Assembly (NCBI GenBank): GCA_039555135.1
Contig: CP114179.1
Location: 1,550,001-1,614,000, forward strand
DNA from: Phycisphaeraceae bacterium D3-23
GTDB taxonomy: Bacteria; Planctomycetota; Phycisphaerae; Phycisphaerales; Phycisphaeraceae
Length of the DNA stretch: 64,000 bases
Reading direction: 5' to 3'
Positions 53,169-61,505 of this stretch are shown in pieces (within the stretch, counting starts at the first letter, position 1; each line of letters begins with the position of its first letter). Below the pieces are notes generated by a model that was not told where the DNA came from, ran no database searches, and worked only from the letters and a program-made list of their open reading frames with translations. Position numbers and translations under genes: made by a program.

Positions 53169-54728
53169 CTACCGCCGTTTGCCCTTGCGCTGCTTGAACT
53201 TCTTCTTGCGCTGCTGGCTCTGCTTGCTCGAACCTTTGAGCCGCCCGGGCTGCGCGGCGCTCTGGGCCATCTGCGCCATCTCCGCGCTGCCCAAGCCCGC
53301 CATCGACTTCATCCGGCCGAGCATCCCCATCCCCGACATCTGCTGGCCCATCACGCTCACCATCTCGAAACCCTTCACCAATTGCGACACGGCCTTGGAG
53401 TCCTGGCCCGCGCCCTTCGCGATGCGGCGGCGGCGGCTGTTGTCGAGTAGATCGACATCCTTGCGCTCGTCCATCGTCATCGACTGGATGATCGCCTCGG
53501 TCTGGTCGATCTGCTTCTCCTCGATGGGCAGGTCTTTCAGGGCCTTGCCGATGCCGGGCATCATCCCGAGGATCGACTTCATCGACCCCATCTTGCGGAT
53601 CTTCTTGAGCTGGCTCAAAAAGTCGTCCATCGTCATCTTGCCCGACGACATCTTCTCCTGCAGCGCGGCGGCCTCTTCCTCGGTGACCTGTTCCTGCGCG
53701 CGTTCGACGAGCGAGACGATGTCGCCCATCCCGAGGATCCGGCCGGCGATGCGCGCGGGGTGGAACGGCTCGAGCGCGTCCATCTGCTCGCCCGTGCCGA
53801 TGTACTTGATCGGCTTGCCGGTGACGTGCTTGACGGTGAGCGCCGCGCCCCCGCGCGTGTCGGAGTCAAACTTCGTGAGGATCACGCCGTCGAGCTCGAG
53901 CTGGTCGTTGAACGCCTTGGCCGAGTTGACCGCGTCCTGCCCGGTCATCGCGTCGATCACGAGCATGATGTTGTGCGGGGAGAGCGCGCCGTTGACCCGG
54001 CGCAGCTCGCCCATCAGGTCGTCGTTGATGTGCAGCCGGCCCGCGGTGTCGAGGATCAGGACGTCGACATTCTGCTTTTTCGCTTCTTTGAAGGCGTTTT
54101 GGCAGACCTTGACCGCGACGCCCACCGCCTTGCCGTACTCGGCACACTTGTCCGCCTCGCCGTAGAACACGACCTCGGCCCCCGACGGGCCCTCGACGGT
54201 GGACTCGACCTGGTCGGCCAACACTTCGAGCTGCTTGACCGCCGCGGGGCGCTGGAGGTCGGCCGCGCAGAGCATGACCTTCTTGCCGCGCTTCTTGAGC
54301 ACGGCCGCGAGCTTGCCGCAGGTCGTCGTCTTGCCCGAGCCCTGGAGCCCGCACATCATCACGATCGTTGGGCCGGGCGTCACGAACATCAGCTCGCTGT
54401 CGGCCGAGGTCTCGCCGGGCACATAGCCCGCGCCGTGTTCCTGCGTCGCCGCGAGCGCCTCGTCACCGCCGAGCAGGCGGATCAGCTCGTCGTTGACGAT
54501 CTTGATCATCTGCTCGCCGGGCTGCAAGGCCTTGAGCACGGCTTCACCCGTCGCCTGCTCAAGCACACGGTCGCAAAACGACTCGGCGACCTCGTAGTGG
54601 ACATCCGCTTCGAGCAGCGCGGTGCGGACATCGTCCATCGCGTCGCGGACGTTGGCCTCGCTGATCTCGGCCTTGCCGGAAAGCTTACGGAGGGCGTTGT
54701 CGAATTTATCGGAGAGGTTGCCGAGCAT
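53169..54728 (-). CDS. ffh: signal recognition particle protein Ffh
   Basis: Ffh binds the 4.5S RNA and signal peptides and delivers ribosomes to FtsY. The 519-residue protein has the N domain (MLGNLSDKFDNALRKLSGK), the G domain with GLQGSGKTTTCGKLA, DTAGRLHIND and TKFDSDTRGGAAL, and the Met-rich M domain with RRRRIAKGAGQ. A 25-residue insert (AATQEHGAGYVPGETSADSE) lies between N and G domains. The M-domain tail is longer and very basic (QSQQRKKKFKQRKGKRR). AAAGG precedes the ATG at 54728. The 4.5S RNA was not found in the window. Confidence 0.95.
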   Translation of the reverse strand: MLGNLSDKFDNALRKLSGKAEISEANVRDAMDDVRTALLEADVHYEVAESFCDRVLEQATGEAVLKALQPGEQMIKIVNDELIRLLGGDEALAATQEHGAGYVPGETSADSELMFVTPGPTIVMMCGLQGSGKTTTCGKLAAVLKKRGKKVMLCAADLQRPAAVKQLEVLADQVESTVEGPSGAEVVFYGEADKCAEYGKAVGVAVKVCQNAFKEAKKQNVDVLILDTAGRLHINDDLMGELRRVNGALSPHNIMLVIDAMTGQDAVNSAKAFNDQLELDGVILTKFDSDTRGGAALTVKHVTGKPIKYIGTGEQMDALEPFHPARIAGRILGMGDIVSLVERAQEQVTEEEAAALQEKMSSGKMTMDDFLSQLKKIRKMGSMKSILGMMPGIGKALKDLPIEEKQIDQTEAIIQSMTMDERKDVDLLDNSRRRRIAKGAGQDSKAVSQLVKGFEMVSVMGQQMSGMGMLGRMKSMAGLGSAEMAQMAQSAAQPGRLKGSSKQSQQRKKKFKQRKGKRR

Positions 54729-54846
54729 GTGTGGCCTTTCAAGCGACAAGACCGCGAGCGCGAAGTTGCGCCGCAGGTCGTGGGTGGGTTGGGTCGGTGG
54801 GCTTGATCGGAGCCGGTCGAAAGTTTACCGGGAAGCGGGGGAGAAT

Positions 54847-54976
54847 GAAACCACCGATGCACACGGATGCACACCGATCGATCTATAGGGTCTGTTCCTG
54901 CCCTTTCTGGCCACCTGCCTACGTGGGTCAACTAGCTGTTTTCAATCCATGTGAATCGGTGTGCATCGGTGGTTTC
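54847..54976. repeat. inverted repeat, GAAACCACCGATGCACAC family
   Basis: GAAACCACCGATGCACACGG at 54847 has an inverted partner GTGTGCATCGGTGGTTTC ending at 54976. Related in sequence to the repeat at 6331-6447. Together with the promoter at 55032 it accounts for the 367-base gap 54729-55095. Confidence 0.82.
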
Positions 54977-55031
54977 AACCGTCTTTTTTCTTTCACTCTC
55001 TTCAGACGAGGCGCAAAACCAGGATTTTACT

Positions 55032-55060
55032 TTGCATAACAAAGTCAATCCCGCTATATT
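55032..55060 (+). promoter_or_regulatory. sigma-70-type promoter for the paired membrane proteins
   Basis: TTGCAT and TATATT are separated by exactly 17 bases; initiation is predicted near 55067, about 30 bases before the ATG. Confidence 0.7.
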
Positions 55061-55095
55061 CTACGCACGCCCTTCTCAACGCCGGAGCCCCACGC

Positions 55096-56097
55096 ATGAA
55101 AACCTGGTTCAAACAGCTCGATTCGGTCCTGCGCGGGGACGCGACGAAGGTGTCGGCCCTGCGCGAGGGGTCGCTGGGCGTGCCCGTCGGCGGGCTCACG
55201 GTCGTGAGCATCCTCCTCGCCGCCGCGGCCGGGGCGTGCATGGGGTCCTACGGGGTGGTCCATCCCGAGGGCCAGGGGTTCATCCAGGTGTTCGCCTCCG
55301 CGGTGAAACTGCCGATGCTCTTCGCGCTGACGCTCGCGGTGACGCTGCCGTCGCTCTACGTGTTCAACGCATTGGTCGGCAGCCGGCTGTCGGTGGTGAG
55401 CGTGCTGCGACTTTTGATCGCGGCCAACGGCGTGATGCTCGCGGTGTTCGCGTCGCTCGGGCCGATCATCATCTTCTTCGGGCTCAGCACGAGCAGCTAC
55501 CCGTTCATGAAAATCCTCAACGTCCTGGCCGCGACGATCGGCGGCGTGCTCGGGCTCGCGTTCCTGCTGCGCACGCTGCACCGGCTCGTGCTGATCCAGG
55601 AGGCCAACGACGCGGAAAAACTGCTGCAAGCGCAGCGCGACGCCGCCGCCGACTTTGCGCTGGAGTTTGAAGAAGACGAACCGCAGGCGGCCACGCCCCA
55701 AGCGCAGCACAGCGAAGACCCCTACGCGGGAGGCGAAAGCGCAACGCCGCCGGCAGAGCAGGCCGAGCCCGACCCGAACCTGCCGGCCGTCCCGCCGCCC
55801 CCGGCCGCGCCGCCGCCGGGCGACCGCGTCCAGCGCTACATGCAGACCCGGGGCCAGCCCGTCACGGCCGAGGAAAAACTCACCGCGCTGGACCGCTACA
55901 CCCCCGTGACACCCGGCAAAGCCAAGGCCGTGTTCCGCGTGTGGGTCGTCGTGTACGCCATCGTCGGCGCGCAGATGGGCTGGGTCCTGCGGCCGTTCAT
56001 CGGCGCGCCCGGCGTCGACTTCGAGTGGTTCCGCGGCAAGGACAGCAACTTCTTCCTCGACTTCTTCGAGACGCTTGGCCGGCTGCTAGGCGGGTAG
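55096..56097 (+). CDS. membrane protein with Pro/Glu-rich insert, paralogue of the next gene
   Basis: The 333-residue protein has four or five helices: VGGLTVVSILLAAAAGACMG, LPMLFALTLAVTLPSLYVFN, LLIAANGVMLAVFASLGPII and a final VWVVVYAIVGAQMGWVLRPF. A ~110-residue Ala/Pro/Glu-rich cytoplasmic insert (residues ~180-290) interrupts it before the last helix. It ends FFETLGRLLGG. The C-terminal WVLRPFIG motif is shared with the next gene; I do not recognise the family function. GGAG precedes the ATG by ~10 bases; upstream in-frame codons lie within the repeat and are rejected. Confidence 0.72.
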   Translation: MKTWFKQLDSVLRGDATKVSALREGSLGVPVGGLTVVSILLAAAAGACMGSYGVVHPEGQGFIQVFASAVKLPMLFALTLAVTLPSLYVFNALVGSRLSVVSVLRLLIAANGVMLAVFASLGPIIIFFGLSTSSYPFMKILNVLAATIGGVLGLAFLLRTLHRLVLIQEANDAEKLLQAQRDAAADFALEFEEDEPQAATPQAQHSEDPYAGGESATPPAEQAEPDPNLPAVPPPPAAPPPGDRVQRYMQTRGQPVTAEEKLTALDRYTPVTPGKAKAVFRVWVVVYAIVGAQMGWVLRPFIGAPGVDFEWFRGKDSNFFLDFFETLGRLLGG

Positions 56098-56124
56098 CCG
56101 CGCACGGCTTTCTTCGTTCGTGTT

Positions 56125-56177
56125 GCCGCTTGCGGCTTATCGCGATGCGAGTGATACCCCGCTAAGTCGCAAGCGGC
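56125..56177. repeat. inverted repeat GCCGCTTGCGGCTTA
   Basis: GCCGCTTGCGGCTTATCGCG at 56125 pairs with CGCTAAGTCGCAAGCGGC ending at 56177 (two mismatches). It lies between the paired membrane genes. Confidence 0.8.
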
Positions 56178-56213
56178 TGATGGACAAGACACCGATCTCA
56201 ACGCGATCTCCCC

Positions 56214-56894
56214 ATGCCCTTCCCCGCCGCCATCCTGAACCGTGCCGACGGCGTCCTCCGCGCCAGGCCGACCGACACGGGCGCGTCGCCGATGGGTCGG
56301 CTGCTGCGATTGGCCGGGCTTGTCGTGCTCTTCGGCATGCTGTACGGCGGGGTCATGGGCACCTTCGGTGGGCTCGCGCCCGACCGCGCGCTGCAGATCA
56401 GCTACTCGGCCGTCAAAGTCCCGATGCTGCTGTTCATCACGTTTGCCCTTGGGCTGCCCAGCTTCTTCGTCGTCAACACGCTGCTCGGGCTTCGTGACGA
56501 CATGGGCGAAGCGCTCCGCGCACTCGTCTCGGCGCAGGCCGGGCTCACCGTCGTGCTCGCATCGCTCGCGCCGTTCACCGCGTTCTGGTACGTGAGCTTT
56601 GGCAACTATTCCATGGCGATTTTGTTCAACGCCGCGATGTTCGCCGCCGCGAGTTTTGCAGGGCAGGCGGTGCTGCGCAAGCACTACGCCCCGCTGATCG
56701 CGCAGAACCCGAAGCACCGGCTGGTGATGTGGGCGTGGCTGGTCGTCTACGCCTTCGTCGGCATCCAGATGGGCTGGGTACTTCGCCCCTTCATCGGCTC
56801 GCCCGACATGGCGACCCGCTTCTTCCGCGAAGGGGCGTGGAGCAACGCGTACCTGGAATTGATCGAGATCATCGGCCGGGCGCTTGGGGGGTGA
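56214..56894 (+). CDS. membrane protein with WVLRPFIGSP motif
   Basis: The 226-residue protein is a shorter paralogue of the previous gene and has the same helix order: LAGLVVLFGMLYGGVMG, VPMLLFITFALGLPSFFVVN, AGLTVVLASLAPFTAFWYV, MAILFNAAMFAAASFAGQAV and LVVYAFVGIQMGWVLRPF, ending EIIGRALGG. The long Pro/Glu insert is absent. VKVPMLLF and LPSFFVVN in this protein match VKLPMLFA and LPSLYVFN in the neighbour. Function is unknown. The 3' end overlaps the convergent DUF501 gene by 26 bases. Confidence 0.75.
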   Translation: MPFPAAILNRADGVLRARPTDTGASPMGRLLRLAGLVVLFGMLYGGVMGTFGGLAPDRALQISYSAVKVPMLLFITFALGLPSFFVVNTLLGLRDDMGEALRALVSAQAGLTVVLASLAPFTAFWYVSFGNYSMAILFNAAMFAAASFAGQAVLRKHYAPLIAQNPKHRLVMWAWLVVYAFVGIQMGWVLRPFIGSPDMATRFFREGAWSNAYLELIEIIGRALGG

Positions 56895-57828
56895 GTCGCT
56901 TAGAAGCGCAGGCCCTAAAAACCAACCCGAACTGCTCCTCGATCATCCGCCCTACCGCCGTCCCACCCGCATCGAGTCGGACAAGGTGATAGGCAAGCTG
57001 TGCGTGCAGGCACTTGACGCAGGTGTGGTCAGCGATGCCGCCGATCCCCGACGACTTGAGCACATCAAAGAAACCGCGTTCTCTCGCCACACGCACCTCG
57101 GCCGCAGTCAGGCGTGCCCAGCGCTCACCCGCATACCGTTTGTTGTCGTCGATGTGCATTTTCATCAACGCCGAGTCCGATGCCAACCTCTGCTCGACGA
57201 CCCTCACACCGCCTCGGCGTTCGATTTCAGAAATCGCCACGGTCAGGGCGGGATCCACCAGCCAGTACAGCGTTGGGAACGGCGCGGGCTCAGCATTGCG
57301 CACTTGCAGCGGCGGATTTTCAATGACAACGGGCTGTCCCACCTCCCGTCGCACCGGCACCGACACGATTTGATCAATCGTTCGGCCCAGCCATTTCGAG
57401 ACAACGTGAGAATCACCCTGTCTCGGCCTCGACCAGACGGTACAGGACGGGATCATGACGGCGACGGGAGCCAGCACTGCCTCCATAAACTCGTCAGGCG
57501 GCCGGTAACCATGCGAGCTCACGTAATGGCTCACCAGGGTCGGCGCGCAATACCATCGCCCAGTCGGCCCCTTAACACAAATTTCGCCGTTACCGCCCGG
57601 GACATCTTGCGCACCGTCCTGTTCACACCACTGGCAGTGATGCATCCCACGCATCACGTTGACGGGATGAGTACACAATTCGCGCAAACGATCGCGAAAC
57701 TCCTGTGTGGTGTCCCCCTGTTGAAAGCGACACGGGACTTCCAACCAACCGATGGGATAGGGGCCGTCGATCCAGCCGTAGGTTCGGCGTCTGCTGGGCC
57801 GGAATGGAGTCAGGTCCTCGAAGTACAT
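56869..57828 (-). CDS. DUF501-like protein with DUF7919-like N terminus
   Basis: The 319-residue protein has two parts. The N-terminal ~120 residues (MYFEDLTPFRPSRRRTYGWI, then HHCQWCEQDG and GEICVKGPTGRWYCAP) resemble small cysteine-bearing proteins that start MYFEDL. The C-terminal ~170 residues match DUF501: PFPTLYWLVDPALTVAISEI, VRVVEQRLASDSALMKMH, GIGGIADHTCVKCLHAQLAYHL. The function of neither is established. The start at MYFEDL is strongly favoured because family members begin there, and upstream in-frame sequence is not conserved-looking. It overlaps the convergent gene at its 3' end. Confidence 0.75.
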   Translation of the reverse strand: MYFEDLTPFRPSRRRTYGWIDGPYPIGWLEVPCRFQQGDTTQEFRDRLRELCTHPVNVMRGMHHCQWCEQDGAQDVPGGNGEICVKGPTGRWYCAPTLVSHYVSSHGYRPPDEFMEAVLAPVAVMIPSCTVWSRPRQGDSHVVSKWLGRTIDQIVSVPVRREVGQPVVIENPPLQVRNAEPAPFPTLYWLVDPALTVAISEIERRGGVRVVEQRLASDSALMKMHIDDNKRYAGERWARLTAAEVRVARERGFFDVLKSSGIGGIADHTCVKCLHAQLAYHLVRLDAGGTAVGRMIEEQFGLVFRACASKRLTPQAPGR

Positions 57829-57912
57829 GCCAGGGAACGATAGCGTATCGATGTCTGTCGTGGCTCGGTCATGGCAGTAGACTACGCTTAGCACCACACA
57901 TTGGAATCCACC

Positions 57913-58338
57913 ATGACCGACGCCGCCATCACGCCGACCGACCCGACCGCGCTGCCTGTTGTCACGGGCGTTGTCGCCAGTGTGGGCGAGGGGTGTATCG
58001 AGCTCAAGCTGCCGGGCACGGACTATAAGTTCAAGCTGGTCGTCGCGGCCGACTTCGGGGCCCAGGTCGGCGAGAAGGTGTCGGGCGTGGTGCGTGCCCA
58101 GGCCCGCCGGATGGATGTCGTCACCGCAGGCGGCCGATTCGTCGAGCCGATCTACGGCCGGCCCCGCCGGGTGCAGGGCACGGTGAGCGGCGGGAGCGTG
58201 ACCGATAACGCCGTGTACGTCACCGCCGGCCCGCGCCTGTGCATCACCCCGCTGTCCCCGCAGACCGCCAGCGACTTCGCGCTGGGCCAGATGGTCAGCT
58301 TCGACGTCGAGCCGGGGGCGCGGTTTGATCGGGTATAG
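57913..58338 (+). CDS. hypothetical protein, duplicated OB-like beta domain
   Basis: The 141-residue protein has no signal or membrane helix. Two similar beta-rich halves are seen: TGVVASVGEGCIELKLPGT...GEKVSGVVRAQARRMDVV, and QGTVSGGSVTDNAVYVTAG...GQMVSFDVEPGARFDRV. Each has the rhythm of an OB-fold or KOW-like barrel. I do not recognise a family. It is divergent from the DUF501 gene and followed by the four-helix-bundle gene with its flanking G-rich repeats. Confidence 0.65.
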   Translation: MTDAAITPTDPTALPVVTGVVASVGEGCIELKLPGTDYKFKLVVAADFGAQVGEKVSGVVRAQARRMDVVTAGGRFVEPIYGRPRRVQGTVSGGSVTDNAVYVTAGPRLCITPLSPQTASDFALGQMVSFDVEPGARFDRV

Positions 58339-58371
58339 GGTGCCGGGTCTCGGGGTTCGGGTTCGGAGATC
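58339..58371 (+). repeat. left flank GGGTnTCGGGGTTCGGG
   Basis: GGGTGCCGGGTCTCGGGGTT followed by CGGGTTCGG abuts the four-helix-bundle gene. Its complement pattern occurs on the other side of the gene. Confidence 0.7.
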
Positions 58372-58374
58372 AGG

Positions 58375-58731
58375 ATGGATGATAAGGCCTACCGTAAACT
58401 GGAAGTCAGACAACTTCGCATGGATATTGTCGATGCGACCTACAAGCTGACCCGCCGGTTGCCCGATGATGAACGATATGGACTGATCAGCCAGATGCGC
58501 CGAGTGGCCATCTCCATCCCCTCCAATATTGCCGAGGGATACGGCCGGCACCATCGACCCGAGTACATCCAACACCTGTATGTCAGCCGGGGCTCGCTCA
58601 TGGAACTGGAAACCCAGTTGATCGCATGCGTCCGGCAGCAGATGATCGAACGAGAATCCGCGATACCCACCTGGGCGCTGATGCAGAAGAACGGCGCAAA
58701 ACTCACCAAACTCATCCAATCGCTCGGCTGA
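58375..58731 (+). CDS. four-helix-bundle protein (S23/23S rRNA intervening-sequence type)
   Basis: The 118-residue protein is the avd/S23-like helical bundle: EVRQLRMDIVDATYKLTRRL, then the signature YGLISQMRRVAISIPSNIAEGYGR and YIQHLYVSRGSLMELETQLI. These proteins form homopentamers; some are encoded in intervening sequences of 23S rRNA genes or serve as accessory proteins of diversity-generating retroelements, but most lone copies have no known role. It is flanked by inverted GGGTTTCGGG repeats. No reverse transcriptase is nearby. Codon use is more AT-rich than neighbours, consistent with transfer. Confidence 0.88.
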   Translation: MDDKAYRKLEVRQLRMDIVDATYKLTRRLPDDERYGLISQMRRVAISIPSNIAEGYGRHHRPEYIQHLYVSRGSLMELETQLIACVRQQMIERESAIPTWALMQKNGAKLTKLIQSLG

Positions 58732-58736
58732 TTAAC

Positions 58737-58771
58737 GAAACCCGAAACCCCCGACCCGAAACCCGAAACCC
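58737..58771 (+). repeat. right flank CCCGAAACCCCCGACCCGAAACCC
   Basis: CGAAACCCGAAACCCCCGAC then CCGAAACCCGAAACCC, the inverted pattern of the left flank, sits between the four-helix-bundle gene and the next ATG. Confidence 0.7.
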
Positions 58772-59800
58772 ATGCTCAAACGTATCCTCGTCACCGGCGG
58801 CGCCGGGTTCCTCGGCAGCCACATCTGCGAACGCATGGTCAACCAGGGCCACGACGTCATCTGCCTCGACAACCTCTTCACCAGCCAGAAGCACAACGTC
58901 GCGCACCTGCTCGACGCGCCCAACTTCGAGTTCATCCGCCACGACGTGACCAACCCCATCACGCTCGAGGTCGACCACATCTACAACATGGCCTGCCCCG
59001 CGTCGCCCGTCCACTACCAGTACAACCCCATCAAGACCATGAAGGTCTCCGTCATGGGCGCGATCAACATGCTCGGCATGGCCAAACGCACGGGCGCACG
59101 CATCCTCCAGGCCTCGACCTCCGAGGTCTACGGCGACCCCACCGCCGAGTTCCACCCCCAGCCCGAGCACTACCGCGGCAACGTCAACCCCATCGGCGTC
59201 CGCGCCTGCTACGACGAGGGCAAACGCGCGGCCGAGACACTCTTCTTCGACTACCACCGCGCCAACAACGTCGACATCCGCGTCGTCCGCATCTTCAACA
59301 CCTACGGCCCACGCATGCACCCCTTCGACGGCCGGGTCGTCACCAACTTCATCGTCCAGGCCCTGCGCGGCCAGGACATCACGATCTACGGCGACGGCTC
59401 GCAGACACGCAGCTTCTGCTACTGCGACGACCTGGTCGACGTCATCATCGCCATGATGAATAACGACGACCCCACCACCGCCTCGACCGACCCCGACTTT
59501 GTCGGCCCGGTCAATATCGGGAACCCCGGCGAGTTCACGATCAAGCAGCTCGCCGAGCAGATCATCGAGCTGACCGGCTCGTCGAGCACGCTGACGTTTT
59601 TGCCGCTGCCCAACGACGACCCGCTGCAGCGCAAGCCCGACATCGCGCTGGCCAAGGAGAAGCTGGGCTGGGAGCCCAAGGTCGCGCTGCGCGACGGGCT
59701 GGTCAAGACCATCGAGTACTTCCGCGGGGTCGACCTCGACAACTTCCGCCAGCCGACGGACCACACGGCCCATAAGTCGTCGGCCGCGGCACACGTGTAA
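58772..59800 (+). CDS. uxs: UDP-glucuronate decarboxylase (UDP-xylose synthase)
   Basis: The 342-residue short-chain dehydrogenase converts UDP-glucuronate to UDP-xylose for surface polysaccharide synthesis. The NAD-binding motif is [12 protein letters not shown]. The catalytic set is Ser-Thr in STSEVYGDP plus Tyr and Lys in [12 protein letters not shown]. Extended family markers are [19 protein letters not shown] and [19 protein letters not shown]. The length is that of bacterial UXS. No ribosome site is obvious, because the upstream repeat ends at the ATG. Confidence 0.93.
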   Translation: MLKRILVTGGAGFLGSHICERMVNQGHDVICLDNLFTSQKHNVAHLLDAPNFEFIRHDVTNPITLEVDHIYNMACPASPVHYQYNPIKTMKVSVMGAINMLGMAKRTGARILQASTSEVYGDPTAEFHPQPEHYRGNVNPIGVRACYDEGKRAAETLFFDYHRANNVDIRVVRIFNTYGPRMHPFDGRVVTNFIVQALRGQDITIYGDGSQTRSFCYCDDLVDVIIAMMNNDDPTTASTDPDFVGPVNIGNPGEFTIKQLAEQIIELTGSSSTLTFLPLPNDDPLQRKPDIALAKEKLGWEPKVALRDGLVKTIEYFRGVDLDNFRQPTDHTAHKSSAAAHV

Positions 59801-59828
59801 TACGCATCCCCGAAAGAACACGCGATCC

Positions 59829-59934
59829 GGGGTGCCACACAACTGGCCTGTCCGCAGGCCTGCTGTGTGCCGGGACGATCAATGGCATCGGGTTGTCGCA
59901 CACAGCAGCCCTACGGGCAGTGGTGTGGTACCCC
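59829..59934. repeat. GTGCCACACAACTG inverted-repeat element, copy 4
   Basis: Left arm GGGGTGCCACACAACTGGCC and right arm GGGCAGTGGTGTGGTACCCC. The right arm has three changes against the family, so this copy is older or less constrained than the others. Confidence 0.88.
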
Positions 59935-60004
59935 GGAAGATACGCGCGCGAATCAACTGGGATGCGTATAAGGCGATCCGACGACGGGTCAACAGCACTC
60001 CGGA

Positions 60005-60024
60005 GGCGCTCCACCCACCCTACC
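60005..60024. repeat. single arm of the GTAGGGTGGGTGGAGCG family
   Basis: GGCGCTCCACCCACCCTACC at 60005-60024. Its edge supplies the stop codon (TAG on the minus strand) of the methyltransferase gene. Confidence 0.75.
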
Positions 60025-60676
60025 ACCGGGGCACAAACCGCCCGGTGGTCTTCATGTAGTCGCGGTAGGCATCGCCGAACACGCCGAGGAGCGCCTGCTC
60101 TTCGCGGCGGGCCTTGAGGTTCATCATCGTAATGTGCGCCGCCGCGACGAGCGCCATGGGCCAGCTCATCACCGCGACGGCCGTGAGCACGACCATCAGC
60201 ACGCTCAGCGCGTAGATCGGGTGGCGGACCCAGCCAAAGAGCCCGGTCGTGACCAGACCCTGCTCCTCGCCGTCGTCGACGATGGCGACCGACCAGTCGC
60301 GCCCCATCTCGACCCAGCAGCGCACCGTCACCACCACGCACCCCACCGCCCCGGCCGCGGCGGCCCATCGTAGAAACACCAGCGGCACATCAAACGCCGC
60401 ATCGAACGGGCCAAACGGCGGCGCGCCTTTATGCAGACCGATCGCGGGGAGCGCGTTCCATGCGACGATGACGAGCACCCAGAACCGCATCAGCCAGCGG
60501 TCGCTCGCCGCGCGCGGCCGAAGCGCGCCGCGCTGGCCCGTCCACCGGCGGCGTAGCCAAGACAGCGCCACCACCGCCGACCAATACCACCACACGCACA
60601 GCGTCACCACAAGTACCGGGCCGTCCGGCCAGGCAGACGCAGCAGGGTCGTGTAAGGCATGTGCGATCAAGGGCAT
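60020..60676 (-). CDS. isoprenylcysteine-carboxyl-methyltransferase-like membrane protein
   Basis: The 218-residue protein has five or so helices (VLVVTLCVWWYWSAVVALSW, MRFWVLVIVAWNALPAIGL, SVLMVVLTAVAVMSWPMALV). The SAM-binding region is LVTTGLFGWVRHPIYAL with downstream EEQALLGVFGDAYRDYMKTT and RFVPRW, the signature of ICMT/PEMT-type phospholipid or isoprenoid methyltransferases. The substrate in bacteria is mostly unknown. The stop codon lies in a repeat arm. Confidence 0.82.
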   Translation of the reverse strand: MPLIAHALHDPAASAWPDGPVLVVTLCVWWYWSAVVALSWLRRRWTGQRGALRPRAASDRWLMRFWVLVIVAWNALPAIGLHKGAPPFGPFDAAFDVPLVFLRWAAAAGAVGCVVVTVRCWVEMGRDWSVAIVDDGEEQGLVTTGLFGWVRHPIYALSVLMVVLTAVAVMSWPMALVAAAHITMMNLKARREEQALLGVFGDAYRDYMKTTGRFVPRW

Positions 60677-60692
60677 GGCTTACTCGCAGGGA

Positions 60693-61412
60693 TTAGTCCG
60701 AGTCGTCCGGCTCGACCACGGACGGCAAGACGCCGGCGACATCCTCCTCGCCATCAAACACCGCGCGCACCAAATCAATCATCAATTGCTGCACCTCGGG
60801 GTCGGCCTCGATATTGAAGTGGTCGAAGTCGCCGCGACTCAGCGATTCATCCGAGCTTTGGCGCACGTTGTAGTTCACCAGCTCGGTCTCATCGCTCTCT
60901 GCGCGCACCGCAATCCCACGGAACGCGGGGATCCAGTCCGTCGCGGGGTGCGACAGATAGATGTTGTGGCAGCGCGTGACGTTGGCCGGCACGGTGCGCG
61001 GGTTGGTCGCGTCCAGCAGGAGGACGTAGTCGACGGCGATCCCCTTGCGTTCGAGCGCCGCCGCGAGCAGCAGCGCCTTATCGGCGCCCAGCGAGTGCCC
61101 ACTCAAGACGAGGGGCCGACGCAGCTCGCCGCTGGCCTCCAGTTCTTCGATCGCGCTGCACAGCCCAGGCCACTCGGGCCCGGGCATCGACTGGCCGTGG
61201 TAGCCCTCATCTTGCAGCCCGCCCGCAACATCGTCGAGCCCTTTGGAAAACACGTTCCAAAGCCCGAGCAGATAGAACGAGCTGCCTCCGCGCTCGACGC
61301 CCTCGTAGCTCACGGGCTGGGTCATCCCGCAGCCGGTCAGCATCGGGGCCGACAGCAGCAAAGCGCCAAGAAAAACGAGAAATCGGCGAGACGGGTGGCA
61401 GGGGGTAGACAT
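60693..61412 (-). CDS. alpha/beta-hydrolase-like lipoprotein
   Basis: The 239-residue protein has a lipoprotein signal (LVFLGALLLSAPMLTGC). The nucleophile elbow is LSGHSLGADKALLLAA and a candidate catalytic His is in DFDHFNIEADPE. The fold order (GHSLG, then LLLDATNP, then DHFN) matches small lipase/hydrolase-like proteins. The natural substrate is not predictable. It lies 16 bases upstream of the methyltransferase gene on the same strand, so they may share a transcript. Confidence 0.78.
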   Translation of the reverse strand: MSTPCHPSRRFLVFLGALLLSAPMLTGCGMTQPVSYEGVERGGSSFYLLGLWNVFSKGLDDVAGGLQDEGYHGQSMPGPEWPGLCSAIEELEASGELRRPLVLSGHSLGADKALLLAAALERKGIAVDYVLLLDATNPRTVPANVTRCHNIYLSHPATDWIPAFRGIAVRAESDETELVNYNVRQSSDESLSRGDFDHFNIEADPEVQQLMIDLVRAVFDGEEDVAGVLPSVVEPDDSD

Positions 61413-61505
61413 GAGAGAATCGGGTTTCGGGTCAGAGGTCTGGGGGCTTAGAATGAAAATCAGATCGCACCGGCGGGTCAATCACATCGGTCAATGTCCC
61501 GGGCA

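Noticed and set aside
54961-55095. An N-terminal extension of the membrane protein at 55096
   Set aside because: It runs through a repeat arm and the promoter; the ATG at 55096 has its own ribosome site.
57829-58719. A 616-residue form of the DUF501 protein reaching 58719
   Set aside because: The extension is antisense to two plus-strand genes; MYFEDL is the natural start.
58375-58731. A diversity-generating retroelement around the four-helix-bundle gene
   Set aside because: No reverse transcriptase or template/variable repeat pair is nearby.
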